The notes: generated from the sequence alone by a model not told the origin. Positions 1 through 12,340 are shown, numbered from the stretch's first letter. The stretch is 64,000 nucleotides of DNA from Desulfolucanica intricata (GCF_001592105.1 NZ_BCWE01000003.1:186001-250000); one strand, 5' to 3'. A program made the numbers and translations.

Positions 1-536
1 CCAGTAGATTTGAAATTTTAAAGAGATTAATTCCGGTGGCCCAAAAAATACATAATCAGATTACTTCAAGCCAGGAGCGGCTGACGATTAGGTATTTATC
101 CAGTCTAAATTTAAGTGAATTAAACTCTAAATTTATTTTCGAGCAGTTCAAAGCTGTTTCTTTGAAAATAAGGGAGCAGGAATTATACCGGGCTCAAACT
201 TTAGTGGGACCACACCGGGATGACTTGGGATTTTTTATAGCCAATCAAAGTATTAGTAGCTTTGGCTCACAAGGACAACAAAGGACCCTTATCCTAACAT
301 TAAAATTAGCCTTAATAGAGCTATGGAAAAATGAATTAAAAGAAGTTCCGGTAATATTACTGGATGACGTATTCTTTGAACTGGACTGTAAACGACAAAA
401 ATATATTTTAGAGCTAATAAATCAGGATATACAAGTATTTATTACAACTACCAATATAGATAATATTGTCAAATATGGATATAATAATACCAGAATATTT
501 TATATACGTGATGGCTTTATTGATGGGGAGGAATAA
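1..536 (+). CDS. recF: RecF, DNA replication/repair ATPase (5' truncated)
   Basis: C-terminal part of RecF, the SMC-like ATPase that helps load RecA at single-strand gaps. The open frame runs upstream from a GTG at 36 to the first base with no stop, so the gene begins outside the window. Visible are the ABC signature region (FGSQGQQRT) and the Walker B/D-loop stretch (VILLDDVFFELD). The usual S of the 'SELD' D-loop is F here. The position immediately before remB and gyrBA is the classic oriC-side order. Identification is firm; only the N-terminal half with Walker A is missing. Confidence 0.96.
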   Translation, partial: SRFEILKRLIPVAQKIHNQITSSQERLTIRYLSSLNLSELNSKFIFEQFKAVSLKIREQELYRAQTLVGPHRDDLGFFIANQSISSFGSQGQQRTLILTLKLALIELWKNELKEVPVILLDDVFFELDCKRQKYILELINQDIQVFITTTNIDNIVKYGYNNTRIFYIRDGFIDGEE

Positions 537-539
537 AAG

Positions 540-815
540 ATGTTTCTGCATTTAGGTGGTGATGTAGTTGTTGCCAAGAAAGATGTAATTATGATTCTTG
601 ATGCCCGAACGAAAAAATCACCTTTTGTTAAAGAATTTTTAGAAATTGCTGAGGATGAAGGTTTTATTAAATTAATATCAGAAAAGGAGAAAGAAAAATC
701 TCTAATTATTACTACTAAAGAAGTTTTTCTTTCACCTATTTCTTGTACTACTTTAAAAAAGCGTTCAGAAAACGTACTTAATACAGTGGATATTAAAGAA
801 TTTAACCGTGGTTAA
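540..815 (+). CDS. remB: RemB/YaaB-like DUF370 protein
   Basis: A 91-residue protein of the DUF370 (RemA/RemB) family. It starts MFLHLGGDVVV and carries the family's 'DVIMILD' strand and the later TSPIS-like strand (here FLSPISCTTL). RemA-type proteins are DNA-binding regulators of matrix genes in Bacillus; the function of the RemB branch is less defined. The ATG lies 3 bases after the recF stop, so it is co-transcribed with recF. Its last codons and stop lie inside a perfect 22-bp inverted repeat (791-838), described separately. The family call is firm; the RemB rather than RemA label rests on gene order. Confidence 0.9.
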   Translation: MFLHLGGDVVVAKKDVIMILDARTKKSPFVKEFLEIAEDEGFIKLISEKEKEKSLIITTKEVFLSPISCTTLKKRSENVLNTVDIKEFNRG

Positions 816-838
816 TACCACGGTTAAATTCTTTAATA
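791..838 (+). repeat. Perfect 22-bp inverted repeat over the remB stop codon
   Basis: Left arm 791-812 and right arm 817-838 are exact reverse complements separated by the 4-base loop taat. The remB stop codon lies in the loop. The stem is followed by an A/T-rich stretch without a continuous T run. It could act as a Rho-independent terminator in either direction or as an mRNA 3'-end stabiliser between remB and gyrB. Confidence 0.85.
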
Positions 839-847
839 TAATAAATA

Positions 848-876
848 TTGATTATTAATAATAATTATGGTAAAAT
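848..876 (+). promoter_or_regulatory. Candidate SigA promoter of gyrB
   Basis: TTGATT (848-853), a 17-base spacer and TAAAAT (871-876) precede the gyrB ribosome site (gggggt, about 901-906) by about 25 bases. The promoter lies just past the remB hairpin, so gyrB probably has its own transcript. Confidence 0.6.
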
Positions 877-886
877 ATAGTTTTAA

Positions 887-2821
<1,935 letters not shown>

Positions 2822-2853
2822 ATTTTCCATAACAGGATATGAGGTGACTAAGA

Positions 2854-5277
2854 TTGCCAGCCGGTAATGTTATACCAATTAATTTGAATGAAGAAATGAA
2901 ACATTCATATTTGGATTATGCCATGAGTGTTATTGTAGGACGTGCTCTTCCTGATGTACGGGACGGTCTTAAGCCTGTACATAGAAGAATTCTTTATGCT
3001 ATGCACGGTCTTGGCATGACTCCGGATAAGCCTCATAAAAAATGTGCGCATATTGTCGGTGAAGTATTAGCAAAATTTCACCCCCATGGGGATGCGGCTG
3101 TTTATGATGCTTTGGTAAGAATGGCTCAAGATTTTGCCAGTCGCTATACACTTGTTGACGGCCATGGAAACTTTGGTTCAGTAGATGGTGACTCCGCAGC
3201 GGCTATGCGTTATACTGAGGCCCGTATGACGAGGATAGCCACTGAAATGCTTACTGATATCGATAAAAATACCGTAGACTTTATTCCTAACTATGACGAA
3301 AGTATCGAGGAACCTACCGTTTTACCTTCCAGGGTACCAAATTTACTGATTAACGGGTCAGCCGGAATTGCCGTAGGAATGGCTACAAACATTCCTCCTC
3401 ACAATCTCGGCGAGGTAATAGACGGTGTAATAATGTTAATTGAAAATCCGGATGCTGATTCCAGGGATTTAATGTCGGTGATTAAGGGACCGGATTTTCC
3501 CACTGCGGCTAAAATAATGGGTGTTGAGGGTATTATTTCCGCCTATACCACCGGTAGAGGTACAATTAAGATTAGAGCACGGGCCAACATAGAAGAAATG
3601 CCTAATAATAAAAGCCGTATAGTGGTAGATGAAATACCTTATCAAGTAAATAAAGCCCGTTTAATTGAAAAAATCGCTGAATTGGTTCGTGATAAAAAAA
3701 TCGAAGGTATTTCAGATCTACGAGATGAATCAGACCGTAACGGTATGCGTATCGTTATTGAACTAAAGCGGGATGTTAACCCCCAGGTGATTTTAAACCA
3801 GTTATATAAACATACCAAGATGCAGGAGAGTTTTGGTGTAATTCTTCTGGCTCTGGTTGACGGTCAGCCGAAGATACTTAATTTAAGGGATATACTTTAC
3901 TATTACTTGGAGCACCAAAAAGAAGTCATTACCCGGCGAACCCGCTATGATTTGGATAAAGCAGAAGCCAGGGCTCATATTGTTGAGGGGTTAAGAATAG
4001 CCCTGGCTAATTTAGACGAGGTTATTAAGACAATTAGAGCTTCAAAGGACACAGAAACTGCAAGGGGAGCTCTGATGTCTAAGTTTAATTTAAGCGAAAA
4101 ACAGGCACAGGCAATTTTAGATATGCGCCTGCAGCGGTTAACGGGATTAGAAAGAGAAAAATTGGAACTGGAATATAAAGAGCTTATGGAGAAAATAGCT
4201 TACTTAAAGTCTGTTTTAGCTGATGAAGGAAAAGTTTTGGCTATTATTAAAGAAGAGTTACTGGAAATAAAGAAAAAATACCAGGATAAGCGCCGGACGG
4301 TTATCAGTAATGAGGAGACAAGTTTTGAAATAGAAGATTTAATACCTGAAGAAGAAATGGTAATTACGATTACCAGAAACGGGTATATAAAAAGAATACC
4401 TTTGGATACTTACCACAGTCAAAAACGGGGTGGCCGCGGTGTATCGGCTATGGATACAAAAGAAAAAGATTTTCTTAAACATTTATTTATTGCTTCCACC
4501 CACTATTACTTATTATTCTTTACCAATAAAGGGAAAGTTTATCGCTTAAAAGTACATGAAATTCCTGAAGCAGGTCGTCATTCCAAAGGTACGGCAATAA
4601 TAAATTTACTTATGGTTAGTACAGATGAGAAAATAACCACAGTAATACCGATTAAAGAATTTAATAAAGATGAATTTTTATTTATGTCTACAAGAAATGG
4701 TATTGTCAAAAAAACTTCCTTAAATGAGTATAACACTTCCCGTCGTGACGGGATTATAGCTTTAACGCTGGATGAGCACGACGAACTGGTAAATGTTATT
4801 TTGACCCATGGAGAGGAAGAAATTCTTATGGGTACAAAAAATGGTTTGGCCATAAGATTTTCTGAAAAAGATGTAAGAAAAATGGGTCGAACGGCTAAAG
4901 GCGTTAAGGGAATTAGCCTTAACAAAGACGATTTTATAGTGGACATGGATGTTGTAAGAAAAGACGGTTATTTGCTGGTGGTAACTGAAAACGGTTTTGG
5001 GAAGAAAACACCTGTTGATGAGTATAGATTACAGTCCAGGGGCGGAAAAGGAATAATTAATGTTAAAACATCGGAACGCAACGGCCCTGTTGTATCTCTG
5101 TCAGTTGTTAGGCCCGATGAAGAGATTATGGTACTTAGTGCCGATGGTATAATAATTCGTCTCAAAGTAAATGAAATATCCACTATGGGCAGGGCAACCC
5201 AGGGAGTAACTTTAATGAAAGTATCCCCCGGGGATAAAGTGGTGGCTATAGCCAAAGTGGATGGAGAAGAAGATTGA
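2854..5277 (+). CDS. gyrA: DNA gyrase subunit A
   Basis: DNA breakage-reunion subunit, 807 aa. The TTG start follows gaggtgac. The catalytic tyrosine is in [11 protein letters not shown] (Y about 120). The GyrA-box QKRGGRG (about 523-529) precedes the C-terminal beta-pinwheel. It therefore specifies true gyrase rather than topoisomerase IV. Residues flanking the quinolone pocket read [19 protein letters not shown]: the usual serine after GD (E. coli S83) is alanine here, a natural variation seen in several lineages; its resistance effect cannot be judged from sequence. It forms an operon with gyrB and ends at a strong terminator. Confidence 0.99.
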   Translation: MPAGNVIPINLNEEMKHSYLDYAMSVIVGRALPDVRDGLKPVHRRILYAMHGLGMTPDKPHKKCAHIVGEVLAKFHPHGDAAVYDALVRMAQDFASRYTLVDGHGNFGSVDGDSAAAMRYTEARMTRIATEMLTDIDKNTVDFIPNYDESIEEPTVLPSRVPNLLINGSAGIAVGMATNIPPHNLGEVIDGVIMLIENPDADSRDLMSVIKGPDFPTAAKIMGVEGIISAYTTGRGTIKIRARANIEEMPNNKSRIVVDEIPYQVNKARLIEKIAELVRDKKIEGISDLRDESDRNGMRIVIELKRDVNPQVILNQLYKHTKMQESFGVILLALVDGQPKILNLRDILYYYLEHQKEVITRRTRYDLDKAEARAHIVEGLRIALANLDEVIKTIRASKDTETARGALMSKFNLSEKQAQAILDMRLQRLTGLEREKLELEYKELMEKIAYLKSVLADEGKVLAIIKEELLEIKKKYQDKRRTVISNEETSFEIEDLIPEEEMVITITRNGYIKRIPLDTYHSQKRGGRGVSAMDTKEKDFLKHLFIASTHYYLLFFTNKGKVYRLKVHEIPEAGRHSKGTAIINLLMVSTDEKITTVIPIKEFNKDEFLFMSTRNGIVKKTSLNEYNTSRRDGIIALTLDEHDELVNVILTHGEEEILMGTKNGLAIRFSEKDVRKMGRTAKGVKGISLNKDDFIVDMDVVRKDGYLLVVTENGFGKKTPVDEYRLQSRGGKGIINVKTSERNGPVVSLSVVRPDEEIMVLSADGIIIRLKVNEISTMGRATQGVTLMKVSPGDKVVAIAKVDGEED

Positions 5278-5287
5278 TATCAGTAAA

Positions 5288-5314
5288 CCTCTCGTTTTTA
5301 ACGAGGGGTTTTTT
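5288..5314 (+). terminator. Rho-independent terminator after gyrA
   Basis: A 9-bp stem (5288-5296 with 5300-5308, one G-T pair) with loop ttt is followed by six T. It lies 10 bases after the gyrA stop. Confidence 0.9.
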
Positions 5315-5321
5315 ATATACA

Positions 5322-5340
5322 GGCTGTCTCGAAAGTCGCC
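5322..5340 (+). repeat. Dispersed 19-bp repeat resembling an IS terminal sequence (copy 1)
   Basis: GGCTGTCTCGAAAGTCGCC here is identical to the reverse complement of 32501-32519. Ends beginning GGCTGTCTC resemble the terminal inverted repeats of several transposon families (IS1182-like ends, from memory). No transposase is present. Copy 1 is followed by a local hairpin (gaaagtcgc/gcgactttc). Confidence 0.6.
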
Positions 5341-5362
5341 AACAGCGACTTTCTTGTGTATA

Positions 5363-5394
5363 TATTGTCGAATATTTTTTTAAATTCGACAATA
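5363..5394 (+). repeat. 11-bp inverted repeat in gyrA-downstream gap
   Basis: tattgtcgaat (5363-5373) pairs perfectly with attcgacaata (5384-5394), with loop atttttttaa. It lies in the 287-base gap between gyrA and the next small gene. The rest of that gap is A/T-rich with no gene visible. Confidence 0.6.
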
Positions 5395-5564
5395 ATAGTT
5401 GATTTATCTAAAGGTATTTTAGCAATAAATTAAAGAACTATCTAGTTAAATAATATCATATTTTACAAAAATAATATTAAATGTAAAAAATGAATTTGTG
5501 AAATTTAATTAATCTTTACGGTGAGAGAAAACTGTAAAAAAAAATAAAACTGGGGGTAATAATT

Positions 5565-5786
5565 TTGCACACTGTACTTGAAAGTAATTTACAGAAAATA
5601 TCTCAAAGAAAAGTAGTGAATATTTTTGATTATCAAAAGGTGGACATCATAGCTAATGAACATACTGTAGCGCAAATAAAAAAGATTTGTCAGCAGACCG
5701 GTTTAACTATTTCTCAAGTTGTAGAGGGAATTATTAGAACAGCTTTAGAGGATGATAATTTAGCATTAGCTTCACAAAATAATTAA
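5565..5786 (+). CDS. Small unknown protein, ribbon-helix-helix-like
   Basis: 73 aa, TTG start with a clear tgggggt ribosome site 9 bases upstream. The pattern of residues 26-66 suggests a ribbon-helix-helix fold: a short strand (KVDIIAN), a helix with TVAQIKKICQQTG, a turn, then a helix with TISQVVEGIIRTALE. Such proteins are usually dimeric DNA-binding regulators or antitoxins. No partner toxin is next to it. It stands alone between gyrA and pdxS. It is a real gene by its ribosome site and codon pattern; the fold is an inference and the function unknown. Confidence 0.6.
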   Translation: MHTVLESNLQKISQRKVVNIFDYQKVDIIANEHTVAQIKKICQQTGLTISQVVEGIIRTALEDDNLALASQNN

Positions 5787-5907
5787 AAGACGCTTTTTCG
5801 GTTAGTTGCAAATACTAAACAGCCGCCTTGTTTTTGCGGGTAAAATATTGTAATATTATATATTAGTTGAAATAATTGAGATTTAGTGGTTGATTGGAGG
5901 AATAACC

Positions 5908-6792
5908 ATGACAGAAAAGGGAACTTGGACCGTAAAAAAAGGTTTAGCGGAAATGCTTAAAGGCGGCGTAATTATGGATGTAACCACACCTGAGCAGGCT
6001 AAAATAGCAGAAGAGGCCGGTGCCTGTGCTGTAATGGCACTGGAGAGAGTGCCTGCTGATATTAGGGCAGCCGGCGGTGTAGCAAGAATGGCTGATCCGT
6101 CAATTATTTTACGTATTATGGATGCTGTTTCTATTCCTGTAATGGCCAAGGCCAGAATCGGTCATTTTGTAGAGGCGCAGATACTTGAATCACTGGGTGT
6201 TGATTACATAGATGAGAGTGAAGTACTGACTCCGGCAGACGAGCAATTTCATATTAATAAAAATGAATTTAAAGTTCCTTTTGTTTGTGGAGCAAGAAAT
6301 CTGGGTGAAGCTCTAAGAAGAATTGGTGAGGGTGCAGCCATGATTCGTACCAAGGGTGAGCCTGGTACAGGTAATGTTGTTGAAGCTGTAAGACATATGA
6401 GGATAGTGATGAGTGAAATTCGTAAGGTACAGAACTTGCCAAAGGAAGAATTAATGTCGATGGCTAAGGAAATCGGTGCCCCTTACGAACTTTTGGTTCA
6501 GGTGGCCGATAATGGAAAATTACCGGTGGTAAACTTTGCTGCAGGCGGTATTGCTACACCGGCTGACGCTGCTTTGATGATGCAGTTGGGCTGTGACGGT
6601 ATCTTTGTAGGATCCGGTATTTTTAAATCAAATGATCCCGCTGCCCGGGCAAAAGCTATAGTTGCTGCTACAACTCATTACAATGACCCGCAGATACTGG
6701 CTGATATCTCCAAAGACCTGGGAGAAGCAATGCCGGGCTTGGAAATAGCCTCAATAGCTCCCGAACAAAGGATGCAGGAGCGGGGTTGGTAA
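5908..6792 (+). CDS. pdxS: PLP synthase subunit PdxS
   Basis: Synthase subunit of the deoxyxylulose-independent pyridoxal phosphate pathway, making PLP from ribose 5-phosphate, glyceraldehyde 3-phosphate and ammonia. 294 aa from the ATG at 5908, preceded by ggagg at 5896-5900; an in-frame TTG at 5890 lies before the ribosome site and is unlikely. Catalytic lysines are K81 in MAKARIGH and about K148 in [10 protein letters not shown]. The C-terminal phosphate-binding loop [12 protein letters not shown] is present. It is followed after 4 bases by its glutaminase pdxT. The length and motifs are typical. Confidence 0.98.
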   Translation: MTEKGTWTVKKGLAEMLKGGVIMDVTTPEQAKIAEEAGACAVMALERVPADIRAAGGVARMADPSIILRIMDAVSIPVMAKARIGHFVEAQILESLGVDYIDESEVLTPADEQFHINKNEFKVPFVCGARNLGEALRRIGEGAAMIRTKGEPGTGNVVEAVRHMRIVMSEIRKVQNLPKEELMSMAKEIGAPYELLVQVADNGKLPVVNFAAGGIATPADAALMMQLGCDGIFVGSGIFKSNDPAARAKAIVAATTHYNDPQILADISKDLGEAMPGLEIASIAPEQRMQERGW

Positions 6793-6796
6793 TATA

Positions 6797-7372
6797 ATGT
6801 TAATTGGTGTTTTGGCTTTACAGGGTGCTTTTAGGGAGCATCAAAAGATTTTAGCTGATTGTGGTGTCGATTCCGTTCAGGTGCGCAAGCCTGAACAATT
6901 AACCTCCATAGATGCTTTAATTATCCCGGGTGGGGAAAGTACTACTATGGGAAAACTATTAAAGGAATTTACTCTGTTTAAGCCGATCATAGAAAAGGCA
7001 CAAAACGGTATGCCTGTTTTTGGAACCTGTGCAGGTTTAATTATGCTGGCTAAAGAGATTAAAAGTTCAAATCAACCCAGCCTTGGTTTAATGGATATGG
7101 TGGTAGAAAGAAATGCCTTTGGGCGACAGGTAGATAGTTTTGAAGCTGATTTAGATATTGACTGTTTGGGTTCGGAACCGTTTAGGGCGGTTTTTATCAG
7201 AGCTCCCTACATTGATCAAGTATCAGAATCGGTTCAGGTATTGGCCAAATATCAAGATAAGATTGTTTTGGCCCGTCAGGGAAGGTATTTAGCAGCTGCA
7301 TTTCATCCTGAACTTACTAATGATACACGTTTACATAATTACTTTATTAATATGGTTGAAAATTTTGAATAA
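6797..7372 (+). CDS. pdxT: PLP synthase glutaminase subunit PdxT
   Basis: Class-I glutamine amidotransferase that feeds ammonia to PdxS, 191 aa. The catalytic triad is visible: Cys78 in FGTCAGLI, and His170 and Glu172 in FHPEL. The oxyanion motif PGGEST (about 44-49) is typical of PdxT. It is translationally coupled to pdxS with a 4-base gap. Confidence 0.98.
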   Translation: MLIGVLALQGAFREHQKILADCGVDSVQVRKPEQLTSIDALIIPGGESTTMGKLLKEFTLFKPIIEKAQNGMPVFGTCAGLIMLAKEIKSSNQPSLGLMDMVVERNAFGRQVDSFEADLDIDCLGSEPFRAVFIRAPYIDQVSESVQVLAKYQDKIVLARQGRYLAAAFHPELTNDTRLHNYFINMVENFE

Positions 7373-7428
7373 ATGTAAAATTATTTCTTTATAAAAATAG
7401 AGATTTCATATGTTGCAAATCATTTTAT

Positions 7429-7434
7429 TATAAT
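7429..7434 (+). promoter_or_regulatory. Candidate -10 element for the serine T-box transcript
   Basis: TATAAT lies about 20 bases before the T-box leader. No convincing -35 at normal spacing was found (ttcata at 7405-7410 is the nearest), so this is tentative. Confidence 0.3.
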
Positions 7435-7439
7435 GTAAA

Positions 7440-7702
7440 ATCTAATCTATAAGTTAAAATTAACTCGATGCAGGGGCAAAGTAATTGACAAGTTTTTTAC
7501 AGAGAGCCGGTGGGTGGTGTAAACCGGTAAAACCAGTTAATGAATTCCTCCCCGAAGAGGACTGCTGAAATATTCAGTAGGCAGGTACGGCTGACTACCG
7601 TTAGAAAGTTATCAAGGTGGATCAAATTATTTTGATCAACTAGGGTGGCAACGCGGGAAAAACCTCTCGTCCCTTTTTACAGGGATGAGGGGTTTAATTT
7701 TT
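7440..7702 (+). promoter_or_regulatory. T-box leader, serine-type, upstream of serC-serA
   Basis: A T-box riboswitch that senses uncharged tRNA by anticodon pairing and acceptor-end binding. Seen: the stem-I AGAGAG motif at about 7501, a candidate UCC serine specifier at 7546-7548 in tgaattcctcc, the T-box core agggtggcaacgcgg at 7642-7656, and a terminator whose stem is cctctcgtccct (from 7663) with agggatgagg (7681 on). The downstream serC and serA genes match serine starvation as the signal. The specifier reading is partly inferred from this context; the overall T-box call is firm. Confidence 0.92.
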
Positions 7703-7737
7703 GTTGTATTTTTTATAATTGAAGGGAGAGAATGTTA

Positions 7738-7845
7738 ATGCAGGACAAGCAGTATTTATTAATTCCGGGACCTACACCTGTACTGCCCAGGGTGTTTGCA
7801 GCGAAACAACAAACAAAATATTGGAAAAATAATGTTCATAATTAG
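7738..7845 (+). pseudogene. Vestigial N-terminus of a class-V (alanine-glyoxylate type) aminotransferase
   Basis: A 35-codon frame begins MQDKQYLLIPGPTPVLPRV behind a good site (gaagggagag) directly after the T-box terminator. That start is characteristic of serine-pyruvate/alanine-glyoxylate-type class-V aminotransferases (LIPGPTPVPPRV in the family). Similarity stops after about 22 residues. The remaining codons look random and end at TAG, 11 bases before serC. I infer that an older aminotransferase gene was replaced by serC and only its first codons survive. It could alternatively be translated as a short leader peptide. Confidence 0.7.
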
Positions 7846-7856
7846 GAGGAATCAAG

Positions 7857-8942
7857 ATGCCACGAGTATATAATTTTTCAGCAGGTCCGGCAGTGTTGCC
7901 TGAAGAAGTTTTAAAAGAAGCTGCAAACGAAATGTTAGATTATAACAGTACAGGAATGTCTGTTATGGAGATGAGCCATCGTTCTAAGCCTTTTGAAGAG
8001 ATTATTACTACTGCAGAGCAGGATCTAAGGGATTTGATGAATATTCCCGGTAACTACAGGGTGTTGTTTCTTCAGGGTGGTGCGAGCCTTCAGTTCTCGA
8101 TGATTCCTATGAACTTAATGAAAAACGGTGTTGCAGATTATATTGTTACCGGACAATGGGCAAAGAAAGCTTATCAAGAAGCTCAAAAATTTGGAAAGGT
8201 TAATAAGATTGCATCCAGTGAGGATAAAACTTTTTCCTATATACCTGATTGCTCTGACCTCCCGATTTCAAAGAATGCTGACTATGTTTATATATGTGAG
8301 AATAATACTATTTATGGAACTAAATTTAAAAAACTACCTAATACAAAGGGAAAAATATTGGTGTCCGATGCTTCCTCATGTATCTTATCCGAACCGGTAG
8401 ATGTAACTAAATATGGTGTTCTTTTTGCAGGGGTTCAGAAAAATGTAGGTCCTGCAGGTGTAGTAATTGTAATTATCAGAGAAGATCTAATCACAGAAGA
8501 TGTTCTTCCGGGAACACCAATAATGTTACGGTATAAGACTCATGCGGATGCAAAATCTTTATATAATACTCCCCCTGCATATGGAATTTATATTTGCGGT
8601 AAGGTTTTCAAATGGCTGAAAAAAATCGGTGGTTTGGCAGCAATAAAGGAGCACAATGAAAAGAAAGCAAAGATTCTATACGATTTCCTGGATCAGAGCC
8701 GGTTATTCAAAGGCACGGTTGTCAAGGAAGATCGCTCCCTTATGAATGTTCCGTTTATAACCGGCGATGCAGATATGGATGCCAAATTTGTTAAAGAAGC
8801 CGCAGTTGCCGGTTTTGTGAATTTAAAAGGTCATAGGACGGTTGGAGGCATGCGTGCATCAATTTATAATGCAATGCCTATTGAAGGTGTTGAGAAGTTA
8901 GTTGAATTTATGAGAGAATTTGAAGCGAAAAATCTTAAGTAG
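7857..8942 (+). CDS. serC: Phosphoserine aminotransferase SerC
   Basis: Converts 3-phosphohydroxypyruvate and glutamate to phosphoserine, 361 aa, PLP-dependent class V fold. It starts RVYNFSAGPAVLP after an aggagg site. The PLP lysine is about K195 in GVQKNVGPAGV. GGASLQF (about 76-82) binds cofactor phosphate. It is under the serine T-box and precedes serA by 45 bases. It sits behind a remnant of another aminotransferase family, which suggests it was acquired or moved here. Confidence 0.97.
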   Translation: MPRVYNFSAGPAVLPEEVLKEAANEMLDYNSTGMSVMEMSHRSKPFEEIITTAEQDLRDLMNIPGNYRVLFLQGGASLQFSMIPMNLMKNGVADYIVTGQWAKKAYQEAQKFGKVNKIASSEDKTFSYIPDCSDLPISKNADYVYICENNTIYGTKFKKLPNTKGKILVSDASSCILSEPVDVTKYGVLFAGVQKNVGPAGVVIVIIREDLITEDVLPGTPIMLRYKTHADAKSLYNTPPAYGIYICGKVFKWLKKIGGLAAIKEHNEKKAKILYDFLDQSRLFKGTVVKEDRSLMNVPFITGDADMDAKFVKEAAVAGFVNLKGHRTVGGMRASIYNAMPIEGVEKLVEFMREFEAKNLK

Positions 8943-8987
8943 TTTAACACGCACTACAAGAAGTATTTATAGGGAGGAATTAATGAG

Positions 8988-10568
8988 ATGAGAGTATTGG
9001 TTTTAGACGGTGTAGCTGAGGAGGGCTTAGTGCCCTTAAGAGAAGAGCAAGATATAGAGATTGATATTAAAAATAAGTTGACAGAAGATGAATTAATTGA
9101 AATTATTCCCCGGTATCATGGTATGATTGTTCGCAGCGCCACTAAAGTTACGCAAAGACTTTTGGAACATGCCGATAATTTGATAGTTGTGGGCAGAGCG
9201 GGTGTTGGTGTTGATAATATAGATCTTGTGGCAGCTACTAATAAAGGTGTTTTAGTAGTAAATGCTCCGGATGGAAATACTATTGCCGCAGCTGAACATA
9301 CCATGGCTATGATGATGGCTTTGGCCAGAAATATTCCTCAGGCCAATGCTACTTTAAGAAACGGCAAATGGGATAAAAAGGCTTTTTTGGGGGTTGAATT
9401 AAGAGGTAAAACCCTTGGTATTTTAGGTTTGGGGCGGATTGGTTCTAATGTGGCTAAAAGAGCACAGGCTATGGATATGAATATTATAGCCTACGACCCG
9501 TATATTAATGAAGAAAAGGCCAACAGTTTAGGTGTGAAGATATTACCCTTGGAAGAAGTTTTTAAACAAGCAGATTTTTTGACTGCTCATATGCCTAAAA
9601 CTAAAGAATCTTATCATATTATTAATGAGCAGGCTTTTAGTTTAATGAAAGACGGTGTACGGGTAATTAACTGTGCCCGTGGAGGTATTATTGACGAAGA
9701 AGCATTGTATAATGCTTTGAAATCAGGTAAAGTTGCCGGGGCAGCTTTGGATGTTTTTGAAAAAGAACCCAATGTAGACAGTCCTTTGTATGAATTTCCT
9801 AATGTAATTATGACACCGCACCTGGGGGCTTCTACTGCTGAAGCTCAGTTGAATGTGGCTGTAGATGTGGCTAAAGAAATAGTTGCTGCTTTAAAAGGTG
9901 ATATAGTTAAAAATACAGTAAACATTCCATCATTAAATCCTAAAACTATGGCTGCCGTTAAACCATATTTAGAGTTAGCCTCTAAACTTGGTAATTTTCA
10001 TGCCCAGCTGGTTAGCGGGAGAATTAATAAAATAGAAGTATTTTATAGTGGTGAATTAGCAAAACAAGAGGTTACTCCGATTACTACAGCTTTGTTAAAA
10101 GGAACATTGGATCCTGTGCTGCAGGAAACAGTTAATTTTGTTAATGCTGCTGTACTGGCAAAAAGCAGGGGAATTGAGGTTATACAGACAACAGCTGAGC
10201 AAGAAAAAGATTATGCTAATTTAATAACTGTTAAAGTGTATAGCGATCAAGGTGAAAGAATTCTGGCCGGAACCTTATTTCAGGGTAATGATCCAAGGAT
10301 TGTAAATATAGACGGTTATAGAATTGATGCCATTCCCAGTGGCTATATGCTGGTTATTCCTCATATTGATAAACCAAAAATTATTGGCCGGGTTGGTACA
10401 TTAATCGGTGAACATGATATTAATATTGCCAGTATGCAGGTTGGACGTAAAGTTATCGGTGGTAAAGCTGTTATGGTTTTAGCCATTGATGATATAGTAC
10501 CTGATGAAACTATAAAGGAAATTAACAGAATTGACGGGGTTTTAGATGTTAAATTTGTAAGACTGTAA
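8988..10568 (+). CDS. serA: D-3-phosphoglycerate dehydrogenase SerA
   Basis: First step of serine synthesis, oxidising 3-phosphoglycerate with NAD. 526 aa, the long form with an intervening domain and a C-terminal ACT domain (about 450-526: LVIPHIDKPKIIGRVG). The Rossmann motif is GILGLGRIGSNVAKR. The active-site arginine is in NCARGGI, and the glutamate and histidine in DVFEKEP and TPHLGAS. The ACT domain implies allosteric control, often by serine. It is co-transcribed with serC behind the T-box. Confidence 0.98.
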   Translation: MRVLVLDGVAEEGLVPLREEQDIEIDIKNKLTEDELIEIIPRYHGMIVRSATKVTQRLLEHADNLIVVGRAGVGVDNIDLVAATNKGVLVVNAPDGNTIAAAEHTMAMMMALARNIPQANATLRNGKWDKKAFLGVELRGKTLGILGLGRIGSNVAKRAQAMDMNIIAYDPYINEEKANSLGVKILPLEEVFKQADFLTAHMPKTKESYHIINEQAFSLMKDGVRVINCARGGIIDEEALYNALKSGKVAGAALDVFEKEPNVDSPLYEFPNVIMTPHLGASTAEAQLNVAVDVAKEIVAALKGDIVKNTVNIPSLNPKTMAAVKPYLELASKLGNFHAQLVSGRINKIEVFYSGELAKQEVTPITTALLKGTLDPVLQETVNFVNAAVLAKSRGIEVIQTTAEQEKDYANLITVKVYSDQGERILAGTLFQGNDPRIVNIDGYRIDAIPSGYMLVIPHIDKPKIIGRVGTLIGEHDINIASMQVGRKVIGGKAVMVLAIDDIVPDETIKEINRIDGVLDVKFVRL

Positions 10569-10583
10569 ACTCTTATTTATGAA

Positions 10584-10623
10584 ACCATAGAGTCCCCCGG
10601 CCTTAGGGCAGGGGCTCTATGGT
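10584..10623 (+). repeat. Strong hairpin after serA
   Basis: accatagag (10584-10592) pairs with ctctatggt (10615-10623), extended by a CCCC/GGGG block with one bulged T. No T run follows on the + strand, so it is not a canonical terminator. It lies between serA and the serS promoter and may protect mRNA ends or end transcription weakly. Confidence 0.6.
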
Positions 10624-10658
10624 AAAGTGGAATATTTAGGTTATTTTTTCCTTAATTG

Positions 10659-10667
10659 TGGTATAAT
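10659..10667 (+). promoter_or_regulatory. Extended -10 promoter of serS
   Basis: TGGTATAAT is an extended -10 element 70 bases before the serS start; the -35 region is poor. serS has no T-box of its own, unlike serC-serA. Confidence 0.45.
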
Positions 10668-10734
10668 GAGTTGTATAAGAATATACCAATATTTGTATAT
10701 ATGTAGTTTCGGTAAGAGTTTATTTGGGGGTTAA

Positions 10735-12009
<1,275 letters not shown>

Positions 12010-12048
12010 GTGGTGTGTTTAATGGCATAAATAACATTTTACTTCCGG

Positions 12049-12077
12049 TTGACAACGTTTTTTTTGTATGTTATACT
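12049..12077 (+). promoter_or_regulatory. SigA promoter of the tRNA cluster
   Basis: TTGACA (12049-12054), 17-base spacer, TATACT (12072-12077), about 40 bases before the first tRNA. Confidence 0.7.
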
Positions 12078-12116
12078 TTATAATGTCGTTAAGCGTTCAT
12101 ACGTTAACCGTTGGTT

Positions 12117-12206
12117 GGAGGGGTGTCCGAGCGGTTTAAGGAGGCGGTCTTGAAAACCGTTGAACCTTCACGGGTTCCGTGGGTTCGAATCCCACTCCCT
12201 CCGCCA
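12117..12206 (+). tRNA. tRNA-Ser (TGA)
   Basis: Acceptor GGAGGGG pairs with tccctcc; the anticodon loop is cttgaaa with TGA. A long variable arm as expected for type II tRNA. CCA is encoded. Confidence 0.96.
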
Positions 12207-12212
12207 TATCGC

Positions 12213-12307
12213 GGAGAGATGGCCGAGTCGGCTGAAGGCGGTCGCCTGCTAAGCGATTATACGGCCTAAAAGCCGTATCGAGGGTTCGAATCCCTCTCTC
12301 TCCGCCA
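12213..12307 (+). tRNA. tRNA-Ser (GCT)
   Basis: Acceptor GGAGAGA pairs with tctctcc. Anticodon GCT sits in ctgctaa. The long variable arm is tacggcctaaaagccgta. CCA is encoded. Confidence 0.96.
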
Positions 12308-12340
12308 TTGATTTTAACTACGGTGTAACCGTAGTTTTTT

